Notes under the pieces: model-generated
The model's input: only the letters and a program-made list of their open reading frames with translations
The model's database searches: none
Told to the model about the DNA's origin: nothing
Source of the DNA: Fratercula arctica
Lineage: Eukaryota; Chordata; Aves; Charadriiformes; Alcidae
DNA length: 64,000 nt
Direction: 5' to 3'
NCBI GenBank assembly: GCA_947846985.1
Contig: CANTUZ010000025.1
Span: 14,134,100 to 14,198,099 of the forward strand
In this document: positions 1 to 11,400 of the stretch, piece after piece
How the letters are laid out: each line of letters opens with the position of its first letter
Numbering within the stretch: position 1 is the first letter of the stretch
Made by a program: the position numbers and the translations under genes

Positions 1-945
1 CATCTCTGTCTGTTCATGCAGAGTAGCAGCTTTGCTTTTCACATTCCTTTCCTTGCTGATATCTCCTGATGCTTGCTTATCTTTTCTCTCAAGGCACCTC
101 TCACGGGTACAGCTTTGTCTCATCAAGGCCAAACAGATTCCCTATGCTACTCTCTATCTCCACACCAGGCCTTCTGCTCGAGGAACTGATAAGGCTAACA
201 CCTGGTTATCTCTTGTGTGCTTCATGGGAGAGAGAAAACTGGTGCCTGGACGAAACAGAATAGCCCTGTTTTTTCTCCCGTGAAGGACAAGCTGTTTCTT
301 TGGAAAGACGCTATGCTCAGTGGTGACCTTTGCCTCATTATCTGCGAAGTTCACACCCCTGCATATGCTAATGAAGATTATCGAGATCATGCTAAACATA
401 TATGACTATAGCTCTCGTCTCCCCACCCAAATCATGCTACACATCACCTGGAGGGGAGAGAAACCTGAGACAAAACTGACCCTAGGAGTGGATGAACATA
501 AAAGGGGGAAGACTTTCCCTGAAGAAAAGAAGATTTTTGCCTGAGAAGATTTTTCCCTGAAGAGACCCTGAAGAGATTTTACACAAAGGTGCGCTTAACA
601 CTGGAACCAGGACTGGTGATCTCTTTATCTCTCTCTCTCTCTCATTTTGCCTCTCCCTCTCTGTCCCTTCCCTTCCCTCTTTTCTCTTTCCTTTCAAAGG
701 AGTAACGCAAGCCATACTGTACCGCTTGCCATAATTTGTTGTATACCTGTTGCTAATTAATGCAATGCATATCTTACCACTCACCATAATTTGTTATATA
801 TCTAACCAATTATCGTGGACCTAGTTAAGACCTGGTTACTAACCTAATAAATGTTTGTATACGGACCTTGAGATTTGTCTCACCTTAGTCTGCGCTGTTG
901 TGGATTTGCGAATCTGAGTCACTGTTATGGATTACTTCACAATTC
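1..945 (+). mobile_element. LTR-like stretch cut by the window edge (tentative)
   Basis: The stretch reads like a + strand retroviral LTR. A TATA-like cataaaagg lies near 495-503, a polyadenylation signal AATAAA near 846-851, and a short U5-like segment ends near 930-945 in attactTCA. It contains an imperfect AT-rich duplication (ccataatttgtt at about 730 and about 784, each followed by a tata motif). The left end is outside the window, so neither the TG terminus nor a target duplication can be checked. No similarity to the LTR at 2996-3566 was seen, so it is probably not the partner LTR of the minus-strand element next to it. The open frames inside it look like chance. Confidence 0.4.
614..702. 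repeat. Pyrimidine-rich (TC)n tract
   Basis: A nearly pure CT tract containing a run of TC dinucleotides, followed by CCCTT-rich sequence. It sits between the presumed promoter and poly(A) signal of the LTR-like stretch and probably belongs to it. Confidence 0.8.
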
Positions 946-1209
946 ACATGCGCGTGTCTGTAAAGCTGAAGTATGTTTTCCATCCCAATTCCTCATATTT
1001 TCTCCCTGATTATGCAGGGAGACCACGGGATGTGTCGTGGTGTGCTTTGTTTCTCTCGAACAGGTTTAGTAGGGAAGCATTTGTCCCCAGCTGAGACAGT
1101 GGCCTTGACAAATGATTTCTTCAGCACTGAGACACTGGCCTGTGGGGCAGAAAGAAGATTATGTGCATAATGCTGCATTCGAGCATCCATATCACCCACT
1201 GTCGGCGCC

Positions 1210-2328
1210 TCATCGTCTCTCCAGCAAAATAATGCCAATATATGTTGCTGGTGCACTCAGTACCCACTTGCGCCAAATGGGTCCGGTAATTTTGAGTGCA
1301 TCTGGATCTAATGATGTCTGCAGGTCATCCAAATCACTGAAAATCATCTCCCGCACAGCTATTTCCCTCAGATTCTTAACACCTCTCTCAGTAGTTGTCC
1401 ACTTGGATGGGCAATGCATGATATCGTCCCTATAGGGATACCTGCTCCTCACACTTAACAGGAGTCGCCTCCAGAGGGTGAGGGATTGTGGTGGTCTTCC
1501 AAGAGCCCTGTCAATACCTGATTCTCTAGGCAATGGTCCTAGATGCTTGGCTTCTCTACCATCTAAGTCCAAACTATCAGCTCCAGTATCCCAGCATCTG
1601 AGCAGCCAAGTAATCACTTGCTCGCCTTCCTGACGGCTGTAATCCTTATGTATGTCTCGCAGCTCACTTAGGGATAATGACTGAGTAGTTTCCTCTGTTA
1701 CTGCATTGCCTGATGTTCCTGGTTGACCATCGCTATCTGCTGGTACTGCATGTTTCCTCTTATGTACAGGGTCGACTGATACTGGTTCTGACTGAGTCTG
1801 TAGGTCGGCTGCATCATCCATCACCAAGGTCAGAGTAGATTTAGTACTCGTTGCAGCTGCAGGTCTTGTCATGAGAGCCAGCAGGGTCTGGATGAGATCA
1901 GGGTCTGTCGGGAGGGCTGGCGAGGTGTACACAGGCATGATGTCTATTGCGGGGGTTGGCAGGGTCTGCATGGATACAGTGGTTGTTGCAGGGACCAGCG
2001 GGGTCTGCACAGGCATGGTGTCAGTCGTGGGGGTTGGCGGGGTCTGCCCAGATACAGTGGTTGTCGTGGGGGTCGGCGGGGTCTGCACAGGCACAGTGGC
2101 AGTTGCAGGGGTCGTCAGGGTCTGCACAGAAGCAATGACTGTTGGAGGGGCTGGCAGGGTCGCTACAGGAGCAGTGTCTGTCGAGGGGGCCGGTGGGGTC
2201 TCTACAGGATGTTTCCCTCTACTGCAGATCCAGCCAATGACAAAGAACAAGCCTGCAAAAATTAACAACAGAAGCACGATGATCAAAACATTCCAAGGGT
2301 ATTCCAAACTCTCAAAAACTGTTACCAT
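1210..2328 (-). CDS. Membrane-anchored, Pro/Thr-repeat protein with Gag-like C-terminal domain (ERV-derived)
   Basis: A 372-codon ORF counted from the first true ATG (2328-2326); the frame is open seven codons further up to a TTG. Seen in order: a short N-terminus; a hydrophobic membrane segment at about residues 12-34 followed by CSRGK; a Pro/Thr-rich array of 13-residue units (TPPTPTTDT-type) at about 44-150; a basic HKRKH patch near 190; and a conserved-looking domain at about 217-372. That domain has the pattern LxELRDIHKDYSR...EA..LGPL and later DPDALKITGPIWRKW. The same spacing of motifs occurs in the gag-like ORF at 20772-22208 (TELAKIREKYSR...EEAGDSWGP, DPDRLAPLIRGLP), so a retroviral capsid-like origin is likely. 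No zinc knuckle or protease is present. It lies 25 nt downstream of the smaller ORF 2354-2719 in another frame. Its function is unknown; it has no stop or frameshift over more than 1.1 kb. Confidence 0.65.
   Translation of the reverse strand: MVTVFESLEYPWNVLIIVLLLLIFAGLFFVIGWICSRGKHPVETPPAPSTDTAPVATLPAPPTVIASVQTLTTPATATVPVQTPPTPTTTTVSGQTPPTPTTDTMPVQTPLVPATTTVSMQTLPTPAIDIMPVYTSPALPTDPDLIQTLLALMTRPAAATSTKSTLTLVMDDAADLQTQSEPVSVDPVHKRKHAVPADSDGQPGTSGNAVTEETTQSLSLSELRDIHKDYSRQEGEQVITWLLRCWDTGADSLDLDGREAKHLGPLPRESGIDRALGRPPQSLTLWRRLLLSVRSRYPYRDDIMHCPSKWTTTERGVKNLREIAVREMIFSDLDDLQTSLDPDALKITGPIWRKWVLSAPATYIGIILLERR
1883..2208. repeat. 39-bp coding minisatellite, about 8.4 units
   Basis: Tandem units begin at 1883, 1922, 1961, 2000, 2039, 2078, 2117 and 2156, plus a partial one at 2195. 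Each resembles ggggtctgcacaggca... and encodes 13 residues on the minus strand, so length changes by whole units keep the frame. The units differ from each other at many positions, so the array is not newly formed. Confidence 0.9.
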
Positions 2329-2353
2329 TGGCGCCACCGGAACATACAAATCC

Positions 2354-2719
2354 TCAAGAGAATTCCCCCCCCCTCGCTAAATGGCCTGTAATATAACCCA
2401 AGGTGTAATTATGCGCAATGCCTAAGAGAGGACTCCCACCATCCCAAGGGGAGTCCGACCACAGTGATCCGCGAGATGCCATTACATAAGTGACAACAAA
2501 TGGAACAATTACAAAAGACCTGATAACATAGCAAAATACCGCCACACAAAATAACAAGGCAATGTTTTTAACTCCACATTTAGAAACGATAAGCTGCCCT
2601 AAATCAATGAGAAACGGCAATGAACTCTTGCACCACTCCCATGGCTGCCCACATAAGCCTACACAGAGATAGCAGAGAACTCCATCTACAGCCCTTTGAA
2701 ACAACTCCAACAGATCCAT
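2354..2719 (-). CDS. Small hydrophobic ORF upstream of the Gag-like membrane protein
   Basis: A 121-codon ORF from the ATG at 2719-2717, in good context (ATTATGG). The frame is open 13 codons further up to a GTG. The product is rich in hydrophobic and cysteine residues, with likely membrane segments around residues 17-35 and 50-80, and one NYT sequon near the C-terminus. It resembles no family I recognise. It ends with TGA 25 nt before the ATG of the next ORF. A run of nine G (2365-2373 as C on the + strand) lies close to its end, so a length error or slippage in that run would alter where this frame ends. Its position just downstream of an LTR and primer-site-like repeats suggests an ERV accessory or leader protein. 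It could also be a chance ORF. Confidence 0.45.
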   Translation of the reverse strand: MDLLELFQRAVDGVLCYLCVGLCGQPWEWCKSSLPFLIDLGQLIVSKCGVKNIALLFCVAVFCYVIRSFVIVPFVVTYVMASRGSLWSDSPWDGGSPLLGIAHNYTLGYITGHLARGGEFS

Positions 2720-2845
2720 AATGACTGTTCTACAAATCCGATCAAATCTGTTTAACACTCCAACCCTTCAGAACTATCAAATTAAGGCCTACGGTTCTCC
2801 CAGCACTATTTGAATTAAGTGCAAACTATCACGTTAAGTGCCAAG

Positions 2846-2991
2846 TTCATTAAAATACCACACCAGGTGCTAAACTTTGTTAAAATACCCCGTTGTGCAC
2901 AAAATTCATTAAAATAGCACACTGGGCACAAAATTTTTTAAGATATCACATTGGGCACAAAATTTGTTAAGATATCATGTTTGGTGCCAAA
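2846..2991 (-). repeat. Tandem 29-bp primer-binding-site-like units (5 copies)
   Basis: Units lie at 2846-2875 (30 bp), 2876-2904, 2905-2933, 2934-2962 and 2963-2991, with a weaker sixth at about 2820-2845. On the minus strand each begins TTTkGyrCCcAayGTG. The unit nearest the LTR starts TGGCACCAAACATG and the others vary around TGGCACCCAACGTGG. That resembles the complement of the tRNA-Lys(1,2) 3' end used by many betaretrovirus-like elements (known start TGGCGCCCAACGTG). The array directly follows the presumed end of the LTR at 2996, where a primer-binding site is expected. Confidence 0.6.
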
Positions 2992-2995
2992 TTCG

Positions 2996-3566
2996 TTGTG
3001 GTTCAAGAAAACCCATAACAATTTATTGTCGTTTAGACAATTATTCTGTCACCCGATGACCCCTCCCCACCCGGAAAGGGGAATCAGGGAAAGCAAGGAA
3101 ACATGAGGGCTGAAGTATAAATAGATTTAATAGGATAAGACTAAATAATTAACAATAATACTAAAGAACCAGTATTAATCCCAATACTAATATAACATAT
3201 ACAAGGATTATATTCAGCCAATTATATCAGTAGGAAGCTGTGCACTCCCAGCAGTGGACAGCAAATGTCAGACACTGCAAGCGCAATGGCTTCGGGAGGA
3301 AGGGAAAGCCTCAGGGGTCCAGCACCGGGGCAAGGAGTTTCTCTGGACTGTTGCCATCAAGTGAGAGAGAAACTACGCAGCAAACTTTCTAATTTATATT
3401 GAATGTGATGTTCATGGTACGAAATAATCCTGTTGGCCAGCCTGGGTCAAATACCCAGGCCTCGCTCCTCCTCATCCCTGCACCTGGCAAGGCACGAAAA
3501 CACTGCGACCTTGAATCCCACATAGCCTAGCTGGCTATAAAGTAAATATTTTCACCAATTCAGACA
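2996..3566 (-). mobile_element. Presumed 5' LTR of the minus-strand element
   Basis: On the minus strand this ends in CTTGAACCACA, directly before the primer-site-like array. It has AATAAA at 3027-3022 and a TATA-like ATATAAATTAG near 3405-3395. The outer boundary at 3566 (minus-strand TGTCTGAATTGG) is a guess from the TG rule. No second copy of this LTR is seen to the left of the ORFs in the window, so the element is either truncated or has lost its 3' LTR. Confidence 0.5.
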
Positions 3567-6551
3567 CTAGAGTCTTCCAAAAGTGGAGTTCTCCCCATCA
3601 TTAGAAGAGAAGTTTGTCCTGTGTTGCTCAGCCCAGGACAGTCACTTACCCCCCCTTTTTTCTGAGCAGGATGTGACAAATATATTCTCTTTTCTTTTAA
3701 ATAAAAGACAAAATGAGACAATTAAAAAAGACAATGAAAACAAGAAGATGCTGTTAATTACTTGTACATATACATATTCTTGGGTTTGAGCACTCTAAGT
3801 GATTTCTTTAGGCAGCTATTCAGATTTCTGATAAAGAGTACTATATGAAATCAAAACATCATTACAGAGAGATCTAGTTTATACTGGTAGGTAATCCTTT
3901 CCATCAGGGAGTATATTTCACAGCAGGAATTTCTTCATTCAAGATGATTCTGGCCCATTCTTTGCCAGACTGTTCAAATGCCAGAACTCTTTCTGAGGGG
4001 GATAGAAGCTAATTCCGTCTCTAGAAACAGCCCCTTCAGAAGCCAGTCAGAAACCAATTGGTGTCCATGTGGAAATGTGGTTAGGATTTATCCATATGTC
4101 ATTATAGTTCAAAAAAGATTTGCTCCTGTGGGAATAAACAGATATATTAATTAAAAAAAATATAGCAGCGTACAGTAAAAGAAAGTTATACATAGCTTTC
4201 CACAAAAAACCCCAAAAACTACCTGATATTTTCAGTGATTTCCTGTTCTGCAGAGAACCCAATTCTTTATCAAAAGAAAGTATTCTATCTTATTCCATCA
4301 TATCCTGTATTAACCCTCTTTTCCCTGCTGTAGTTTAAATCCATTACATCTGGTCATTACATCTAATCATTACATCTTTATCTCTCCTTGAAGATCTAGA
4401 ATAATTAGCCTGTCTTCCCTTGCTTGTGTACCTTTCTTTTGTCTACATTTTGTGGATAGTTGCAATCTCTCAGCTACAATGCTTGTCTCTTTCTTTAAAA
4501 TATGTCCATGTTTTTTGATTTTATTTTTTCTCCCTAAGGCTTTTCCTTTTTTTTCTCCTCCTTGTTTTTCCTTTAGTGCTTTCACAGCGAAAACTTGAAA
4601 TCTGTACTGGGAACTAAATTCCATTATGGATTTCCTTCTTGGGAGAAGCTGGGAGGTAGAAATTAGATTATTTTCTTTTTATTTTGAACATTTCAGCTAC
4701 TCTAAAACCTATTTTTGAGAGATGGGGGGGGGCTGGGGAGTGAAGCATGGTAATTTTCTGTTACTTATTCCCCCTGTAGAGGCCTGACTGCCAATACACT
4801 TCCCACAGCACCACCTCCATTGGTAGTCTAGCTGCAGGTCAGTACATGGAGAGATTAAGCTTTTGCATCTGTAGTGTTACAGTTCCTGGGAGGCTCCTGC
4901 ACTGCTGTTTCAGTAAAGAGATTTATAGAGGCACTTGCTGAATTTTAGTAATTTTGTTATCAGTCTGTAACCACAGAAATGTGCATGTGGAGACTACTGC
5001 CATCTTAGGTATGCTGCAATTTTTACAAATCATCTTACTTGCCTGCCTTATGTCTTGTTTTGTATCAAAATTTTTGTTAGGAAGAAATAAGACAACTTAT
5101 ATACAGAAACAGACAGGACCCTAGTGCAGCTTTATTCTAGTCAGGTAGTGCAGAACATCACGAGACTGAGGTGGAAGGACAAGGTAGGGACTCCACAGGA
5201 GAAGGGGACCACTTGGTAGTGTAAGGGTGACATAGCTGAGAATACACAGTCCTTTGTATCTTCCTTTAGAGTCATAGAAATCTCGGGGAGAAAAAGGTGT
5301 GATCTAATCATGGATATGTTAGTGTTAGTGTCCTCAAGAGACTCAAAGTACCTGCTGTCCTTAAGTTATATTCTGGCCAAAAATGTCTCCCAGCCAATTC
5401 AAGGTTGATAAGAATCAAGCTCCTAGGATGAATGCCTTCATGGACTGTAAATGAATCACAAGGTTACTACCTGATATTGGTGTAAGAATTCATATCCAGA
5501 CATCACTCCAGATTCTTGTCCTGTGACCCTTGGGGTATCAAAATGACAATAAGTGGTTTCTGTTTGATTAAACAGGAGACAGAACTGAGTGTTCAGTTGC
5601 TAAGTCTCAAGATAACAGTGCTCCTTTTCAGTATCTATGTATTCTTGCTTGCGAAATTAATTTTTCCCGGCAATGGCTTTTAAATTTTGTTTTGTGCATG
5701 TGTGTTTGAAATTATCATTTCCCTTCCTTGTGTCTTTCCCTCCATCCGCTTTGAGCTGTACTTTTTTCTTTTTTTTTCCCCCTGGATTTCTAGATCTCTG
5801 GAATTTATACAGTTAAATACTTCTGAATTTCTTGTGTTTATATACCGCTTATAGATAGTTAACAGTAGGAGCAGTTATGATCACACCCCAACTATGTTTT
5901 GAAACTATGGGTGAGGTGCTGGTATAATTGTAGCTAATGGTAAAATGCCTTCGTATTTCAAAATAAAGGTCTTTCTACTATTTATTTTCCTTCTTTTTGA
6001 CATTCTTTTATCATTTCTTTTGTGCTCTGAAAAACTTCCTCACTGCTCCTCTGAATAGTGAAAAACAGAGCTGTCTATAATGGACATAATATTTGTGCTT
6101 CTTACACAACTGTAACTCCATTGATTTCATAGCGCTGCTCTTGATTTTCCTGAGTAGAGGAGGAGAACAGGCCAATATTCAAGCCACAGCTACATTACAT
6201 TTAAGTCAAGTGATGCTGCCACCGGTGGGTCTGTATGCATCATCTTTCCACAGCAGTGTCATAGTTCTCTCACAACACTCAGTAAGTAGATATCTGTTAA
6301 AATAGGCGCACCACCAATCAGTTACACCTGTTAATAAATCACAGACTCCCCTATTCAAAGTCTGAGGCCTCTGTTTCAATAGTCTCTGCAATATAATGTA
6401 ACATAATTCACAGCTGAAGAAACTCTTCATAAAGGATTGCATCCATTTGCAATCTGACTTTATTCAGGCAGGACTGCATATTATGCAAAGCACAATTACA
6501 AAATACTATCCCTGTAATACCGTACTTTTGTACGTATGCATGCAGATTATT
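3567..6551. other. AT-rich non-coding sequence, nothing recognised
   Basis: Only short ORFs without domain features occur here. There is a run of nine G near 4725 and some T-rich stretches around 4500-4560 and 5760-5780. No exon, RNA gene or repeat family is recognised. Confidence 0.6.
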
Positions 6552-7260
6552 TGTCATAGTTTGGGCCAGGTTGGCCAATGACAAGACAACAGATGCTCTC
6601 CCCCACCTCTCGCTCCAAGGAGAGGAAGAAGAGAAACAAAGAGAGTTATGAGTTTAGAAGTAACTAAACTACTTAAATGAAATATTAATAATAATATAAA
6701 AAAGGATATAATGAAATAGATACAGTATATACAAATATACACAAAACCATATCAATCTCCCAAGGAGATGTCACCAACAGGCACTGTGGAAGTTCCAGAC
6801 TGGACTCAGTGACAAATGGGAACTGTAACACACCAACTGGGATCAAAAGGCAAATGAGCTGACAGGGTCCTCCTCAGACATCAGTCATTGACAAAAGAAA
6901 GCCATTGAAGAAGCAGTCCACTGAAGAAGAGACAAAAACAAAGACCCAACCTGAACCCTTTGATCCCTCAGCTTTTATACTGAGCATGGCAGATGGGATG
7001 GAATACCCTGTTGGTCAGTTGGGGTCACCTTACCTGTCCACTCCTCCTTGCAGGTGGGACCCCGCTACGCTTTTCCGTTTCCGACCCTACAACGGGGCAA
7101 ATAATGAAATTAGCTGACCTTGGTTGCAGGTGCAGAAGTGCAACCCCTCCACAGGGTAAACAACCAAGTCAGCTGACCCTGGTTGCCACAGCAACAAGGA
7201 TAAGTAAGAGCCTCTCCCACTGAACAGAAACTTTGCTCTGCTTCACCCCAAACCAAGACA
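6552..7260 (-). mobile_element. Solo LTR, copy A of the shared LTR family
   Basis: A 709-bp unit starting TGTCATAGTTTGGGCC and ending ACCAAGACA, with a perfect 5-bp target duplication ttatt at 6547-6551 and 7261-7265. Sense is minus: a TATAAAAGC box near 6980-6970, with ATTAAA/AATAAT-rich sequence and the U5-like end at the left side. No internal retroviral sequence remains, so it is a solo LTR formed by LTR-LTR recombination. Compared with copies B and C, its U3 (7112-7250) is different. It carries agctgacc(t/c)tggttgc twice, 59 bp apart, and lacks the block present at 8245-8395 in copy B. Confidence 0.9.
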
Positions 7261-7666
7261 TTATTAAAAATGAATAATCTTAAAATCATTGCACATACAC
7301 TGCAGTCAATAGGGAAGAGTCTTAGCTTTTGTGTGTTGGTATAACAACATTGCAGTTAGTGGAGCTGAGGTGCTGGCCATATTTCTGCTCCATTATTGTG
7401 CTGTTGTATACAAAGGATGAATTGTGTCTCCATTACATCCTGCAACACTTGAGTAATTCTTCAGAAATGAAAGACGAATCTTGGATTCACATTGTTTTTT
7501 CTGACTCAGGGTTTGAATACCATTAGAGCGATAATATCTTTCTCTTTTTTCAAGTTCTGCAGAAAGTCTCAAACCACAGATACAGGATTTGAAACATGAG
7601 TCAGAACCCAAATGATTCAAAACTCTTAGGAAGTCAGAACTGCCCTTTCAGTTTCATGCGGCATTC

Positions 7667-8419
7667 TGTCGTGGTTTTGGCCAGATGATTGGCCAATCAG
7701 AATGACAGATGGCCCCTTCCCCCCCCCTCTCTCCAAAGAGAGGAGAGGAAGAGATAAAGAGAGTTTAGAAAAACAACTAAACTAATGAAAATATTAATAA
7801 ATAATGAAATAATAAATAATATTTGTAATAAAATAAAAATAATTTAAAAGTATACAGTATATACAAAACCATATCCAGCTCCCAGGATGACGATTGTGTC
7901 ACCAGCAGGCACAAGGAAAGTCCCAGACTGGAGTCAGCAACAGACAGGAGCTGAATTCCAGAACTAGAGTCAGGAATGCTCGGATCGGGATCAAAGGCAG
8001 ACAAACAGACAGGGTCCTCCTCAGACATTGGCCATTGAAGGAAGAGAGCTGACCTTTTGAACCCTCAGCTTTTATACTGAGCGTGATGCAGATGGGATGG
8101 AATACCCTGTTGGTCAATTTTGGGTCACCTGTCCTGTCCACTCCTCCCTATAGGTGTGACCCCTCTACGCTTTTCCGCTTCCGACCCTCTAACGGGGCAA
8201 ATAACGAAATTAGCTGACCTTGGTTGTTATAGCAATAAGAATAAGCAAGAGCCTCCGTGCATACCATTCCTTGGTATAATCAGGTCTTATCACTCTGAGA
8301 GTGAACAGTTTCTGAACAATTTGCTGTTAATTTCAGAATTTAGTCAGTTAGAAGAGGCCCAGCTAAAAAGTAAAATTACAAAACAGAAAACCGGTTCTGT
8401 TTTACCTCAAACCAGGACA
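7667..8419 (-). mobile_element. Solo LTR, copy B of the shared LTR family
   Basis: A 753-bp unit from TGTCGTGGTTTTGGCC to AACCAGGACA. The flanking 5-mers are cattc (7662-7666) and cagtc (8420-8424), a target duplication with one mismatch. The minus-strand promoter TATAAAAGC lies near 8077-8069. It is very close to copy C across its whole length, including the region downstream of the TATA box. No coding sequence lies inside; the open frames shared with copy C are LTR shadows. Confidence 0.88.
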
Positions 8420-11400
8420 CAGTCTTATAAAACAGGACCAAACAGAGATTTCCCTTAACCCCTGACTGAAACATAAATAGACACCTAAAATGCAGGGCTT
8501 CATATTAATACAGATCTACTAAAAAACTAGGATACACCCTCTTAACATCTACAGGCCTTTTGACTCAGAGATTATTATCTAGTGTGTAATGATACTGAAC
8601 TCACTAGAACCAGCAAAGGTGGGCATCCTGAGGTTGCACCATCCTCTTGTTTCAAGGTACACCTATCTGGATGGAAGATTATCTAAGTTAATTATTATCC
8701 AGTGTTCCAACTCAGAGAAAGATTTGTACCTCTCTTGACAACAGATGGCTGTCCACTCAAACACATTCAGTGATACAACACTTTCATAAAACATACCAGA
8801 ATTCGTATGTCATGCTTGTACACATTATCTGCATTATCATAAAAGCAATTAAAACAAACAAACAGAAAGGATGGAATAGAAATGTTAGAAATGTTGAATA
8901 CCATGAATGACATGTCTTTCATATCCAAGTTACTCAAGCTCAGTTTTAACCCTGAATTATCTTTGCTGGAAGTAATGTCTTTCAGTACCTGTCTTTCTAT
9001 CTATTTGCATACATATATACATAAAAACAGTCGCACTCACAAACTTCCCAGGATGGTAGCTAGCTATATCTTTTCCTCACACACTCCCCTCCCCCTACCA
9101 AGTAACTCCTGCTGGGGAGATGTGCCAGCCAACTCCCTTGATGTGTCCTGCCCCAGAGATGGCAGCCAGATGGCCTGACATCTGCAGCAAGAAGAGCTGG
9201 CAGGTCGCCCTGAAATCTCCCACTCAAGGGAGCTGTTGTTATGTACTAAAGTCCTTATCCCTAGAAAGACATCTGTGAATAAAATATATAATACATGATA
9301 AAATACAATAAATTCTAAAGAAAAGGAAAGTAAATAGTATTTTGAGACAGCTTACCACAACTTCAGAAGCCACTTTTCCCCATGGGCAATATTTGCTATG
9401 GAAGTCCACCAAGTCTGTCATCATTCAGTACTCAAACACAATATGTGCCTGGAATCACCCTGGCCCACTTAGAACCATCTCCATTACTATCTCCATTGAG
9501 CCCCTGGATGAAACAGCAAAGAACATATTTTAGTATCAGTATGAATTTGCTGTATATCTCAACCATTGTGGGAGAGCTATGCATGTATGTATAAACATGC
9601 AAAACTCAAATCTGAGCTCTGAAGGACCTCTTTATTTTAGATTCAGATCAAAACACTATCTGTGCACTCATTCTCAACCTAGAGTTCCCCAAAGGCGAAA
9701 ACTAAGTTCAAGGTTAATTATGTTGCAAGACAGCTGTTTCTCCTTTTGCTAAATTCAGAGATGAATAGCAAGCAATATCTGGTGAAAAAAGGCACCACCA
9801 ACATAAACCACTCAAACCAATCCACAGGACAAATATGTTACATGCATATTTGTCACCTTTTAGTTGTCCAAAGCAATATCCACAAACTTGTCAGCAGTTT
9901 CCCTTATACACAGCTAGGCAATAGGCTCTAGCTATTTTATGCAGCTACTGGTAACATCTCTTGCCCAGAAGGCAGTGACAGACACAGAAAGAGCAAAGAA
10001 ATAGCTTTCACAGTTTTTGTGTTTTCCCAGCTATCAATCAAATTGCTTCTGACATTGCTTCATTTATGGATTATTGCAAAAACACTGAAACAATGTGCAA
10101 TGAGAATGCTGTAAAGCTACAGAAACGAAATTGGTAGGAGTAACCCATTTCTCACTGTGTTCCCAAGCACCTCTCCACTATGAATACCCAGCATTGTTTA
10201 AGCTTTGGTTCTATATAAGAAAGCTAATCAAATGACACTCAGGAAAACTGACTTGTGTTTTCAATCTAGTTTCAGATCTCTATTGTACTTATTTCAAATA
10301 GCATTTGTTATTCTCTGCATCTCCTTAGGAATATACCCTGTCAAGAAATGCCATACAACTTTAAACCATGTTTTTGCCCACCTCTATAACTTTTTATGTA
10401 TTCCCTTTTTACATTTTATTACAGCATAACATCTAAAAATTAAATAAAGATTATAGATAATGCTTCAGGACCTGTAGTTCTATGGTTTGCCCTGAATATC
10501 AAATCTTGTTGATAGGAACTTGCTTCTATACCACTGTAAACTGACAAAATTTCCCCACTGACCATCGCTGTAATTATTTGTTTGGAAATGAAAGATTTGA
10601 TTGGTAGAGTGATTTTTCTTTTCTTTATATTTCCCAGTCCCTTTCTTGGCTATCTTTTCCCCATTCACCTGGACTGTGCATTTTCTCTTGATGGGGGATT
10701 TGAAGATTAAATCTGTATTTATTTACCATAGTTATCTCTAGAAGTAAAAGAAAACAACAGATTGCAGAAAAAAAATAAAAAGAAAACAGGGGAAAACGTG
10801 AAGGAGGGAGGGAAGAAAGGATGGGGAGAGAAAATGCACAGAACAGTCATCCCAGCTACTAATTTAACAGGGATTTGTTTTCTCAAAGTGCAAAAAATGA
10901 AATAAAACACAGAGGTAGTCACTCCCTCTGCATCCAGTACCTGGGGGTGTTGGTAGGATTGCTACTGAAATTTAAAACACGCTTCCACTGTGTATCTACA
11001 ACCCTTCATTGCATAAATGTGTCAAAATCTGAGCAATAGGTCAAATTTAATGGCAACATAAGCAGGGTTTGAGAAGTAAGTTACGATTCAAATCCAAACA
11101 AATAGGAAAAGACAAGTCAAAACATCAGTAAAGAAAAATCAGTGTCAAAGCATGAAGTAGAAGTGCATGCTGAGGGTATGTACAAGGGGAAGATTCAGGG
11201 GGTTTTGTGCAGGAACCAGGTTCAACTCCAAGGTCAACATCAGAGTGGCACTAAATGGGAGTAATTTCTTTGTCATAGAAAAATGGCAGGGAGGAAAACT
11301 AGAGTTTGTTATTGTTTTATTTTTCTTTAGACTTTGGACTGAGACTCAGGTGTTGTGCAGCCTCCATTTTGAAGACTACTATTGATTTTTTAGGAGACAG

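Noticed and set aside
1871..2380. 169-codon Gly/Val/Cys-rich frame on the + strand
   Set aside because: Mirror of the Pro/Thr minisatellite on the minus strand; the repeat keeps all frames open.
1..2991. The left LTR-like stretch as the 3' LTR of the minus-strand element
   Set aside because: Its signals point to the + strand and it shares no visible sequence with the LTR at 2996-3566.
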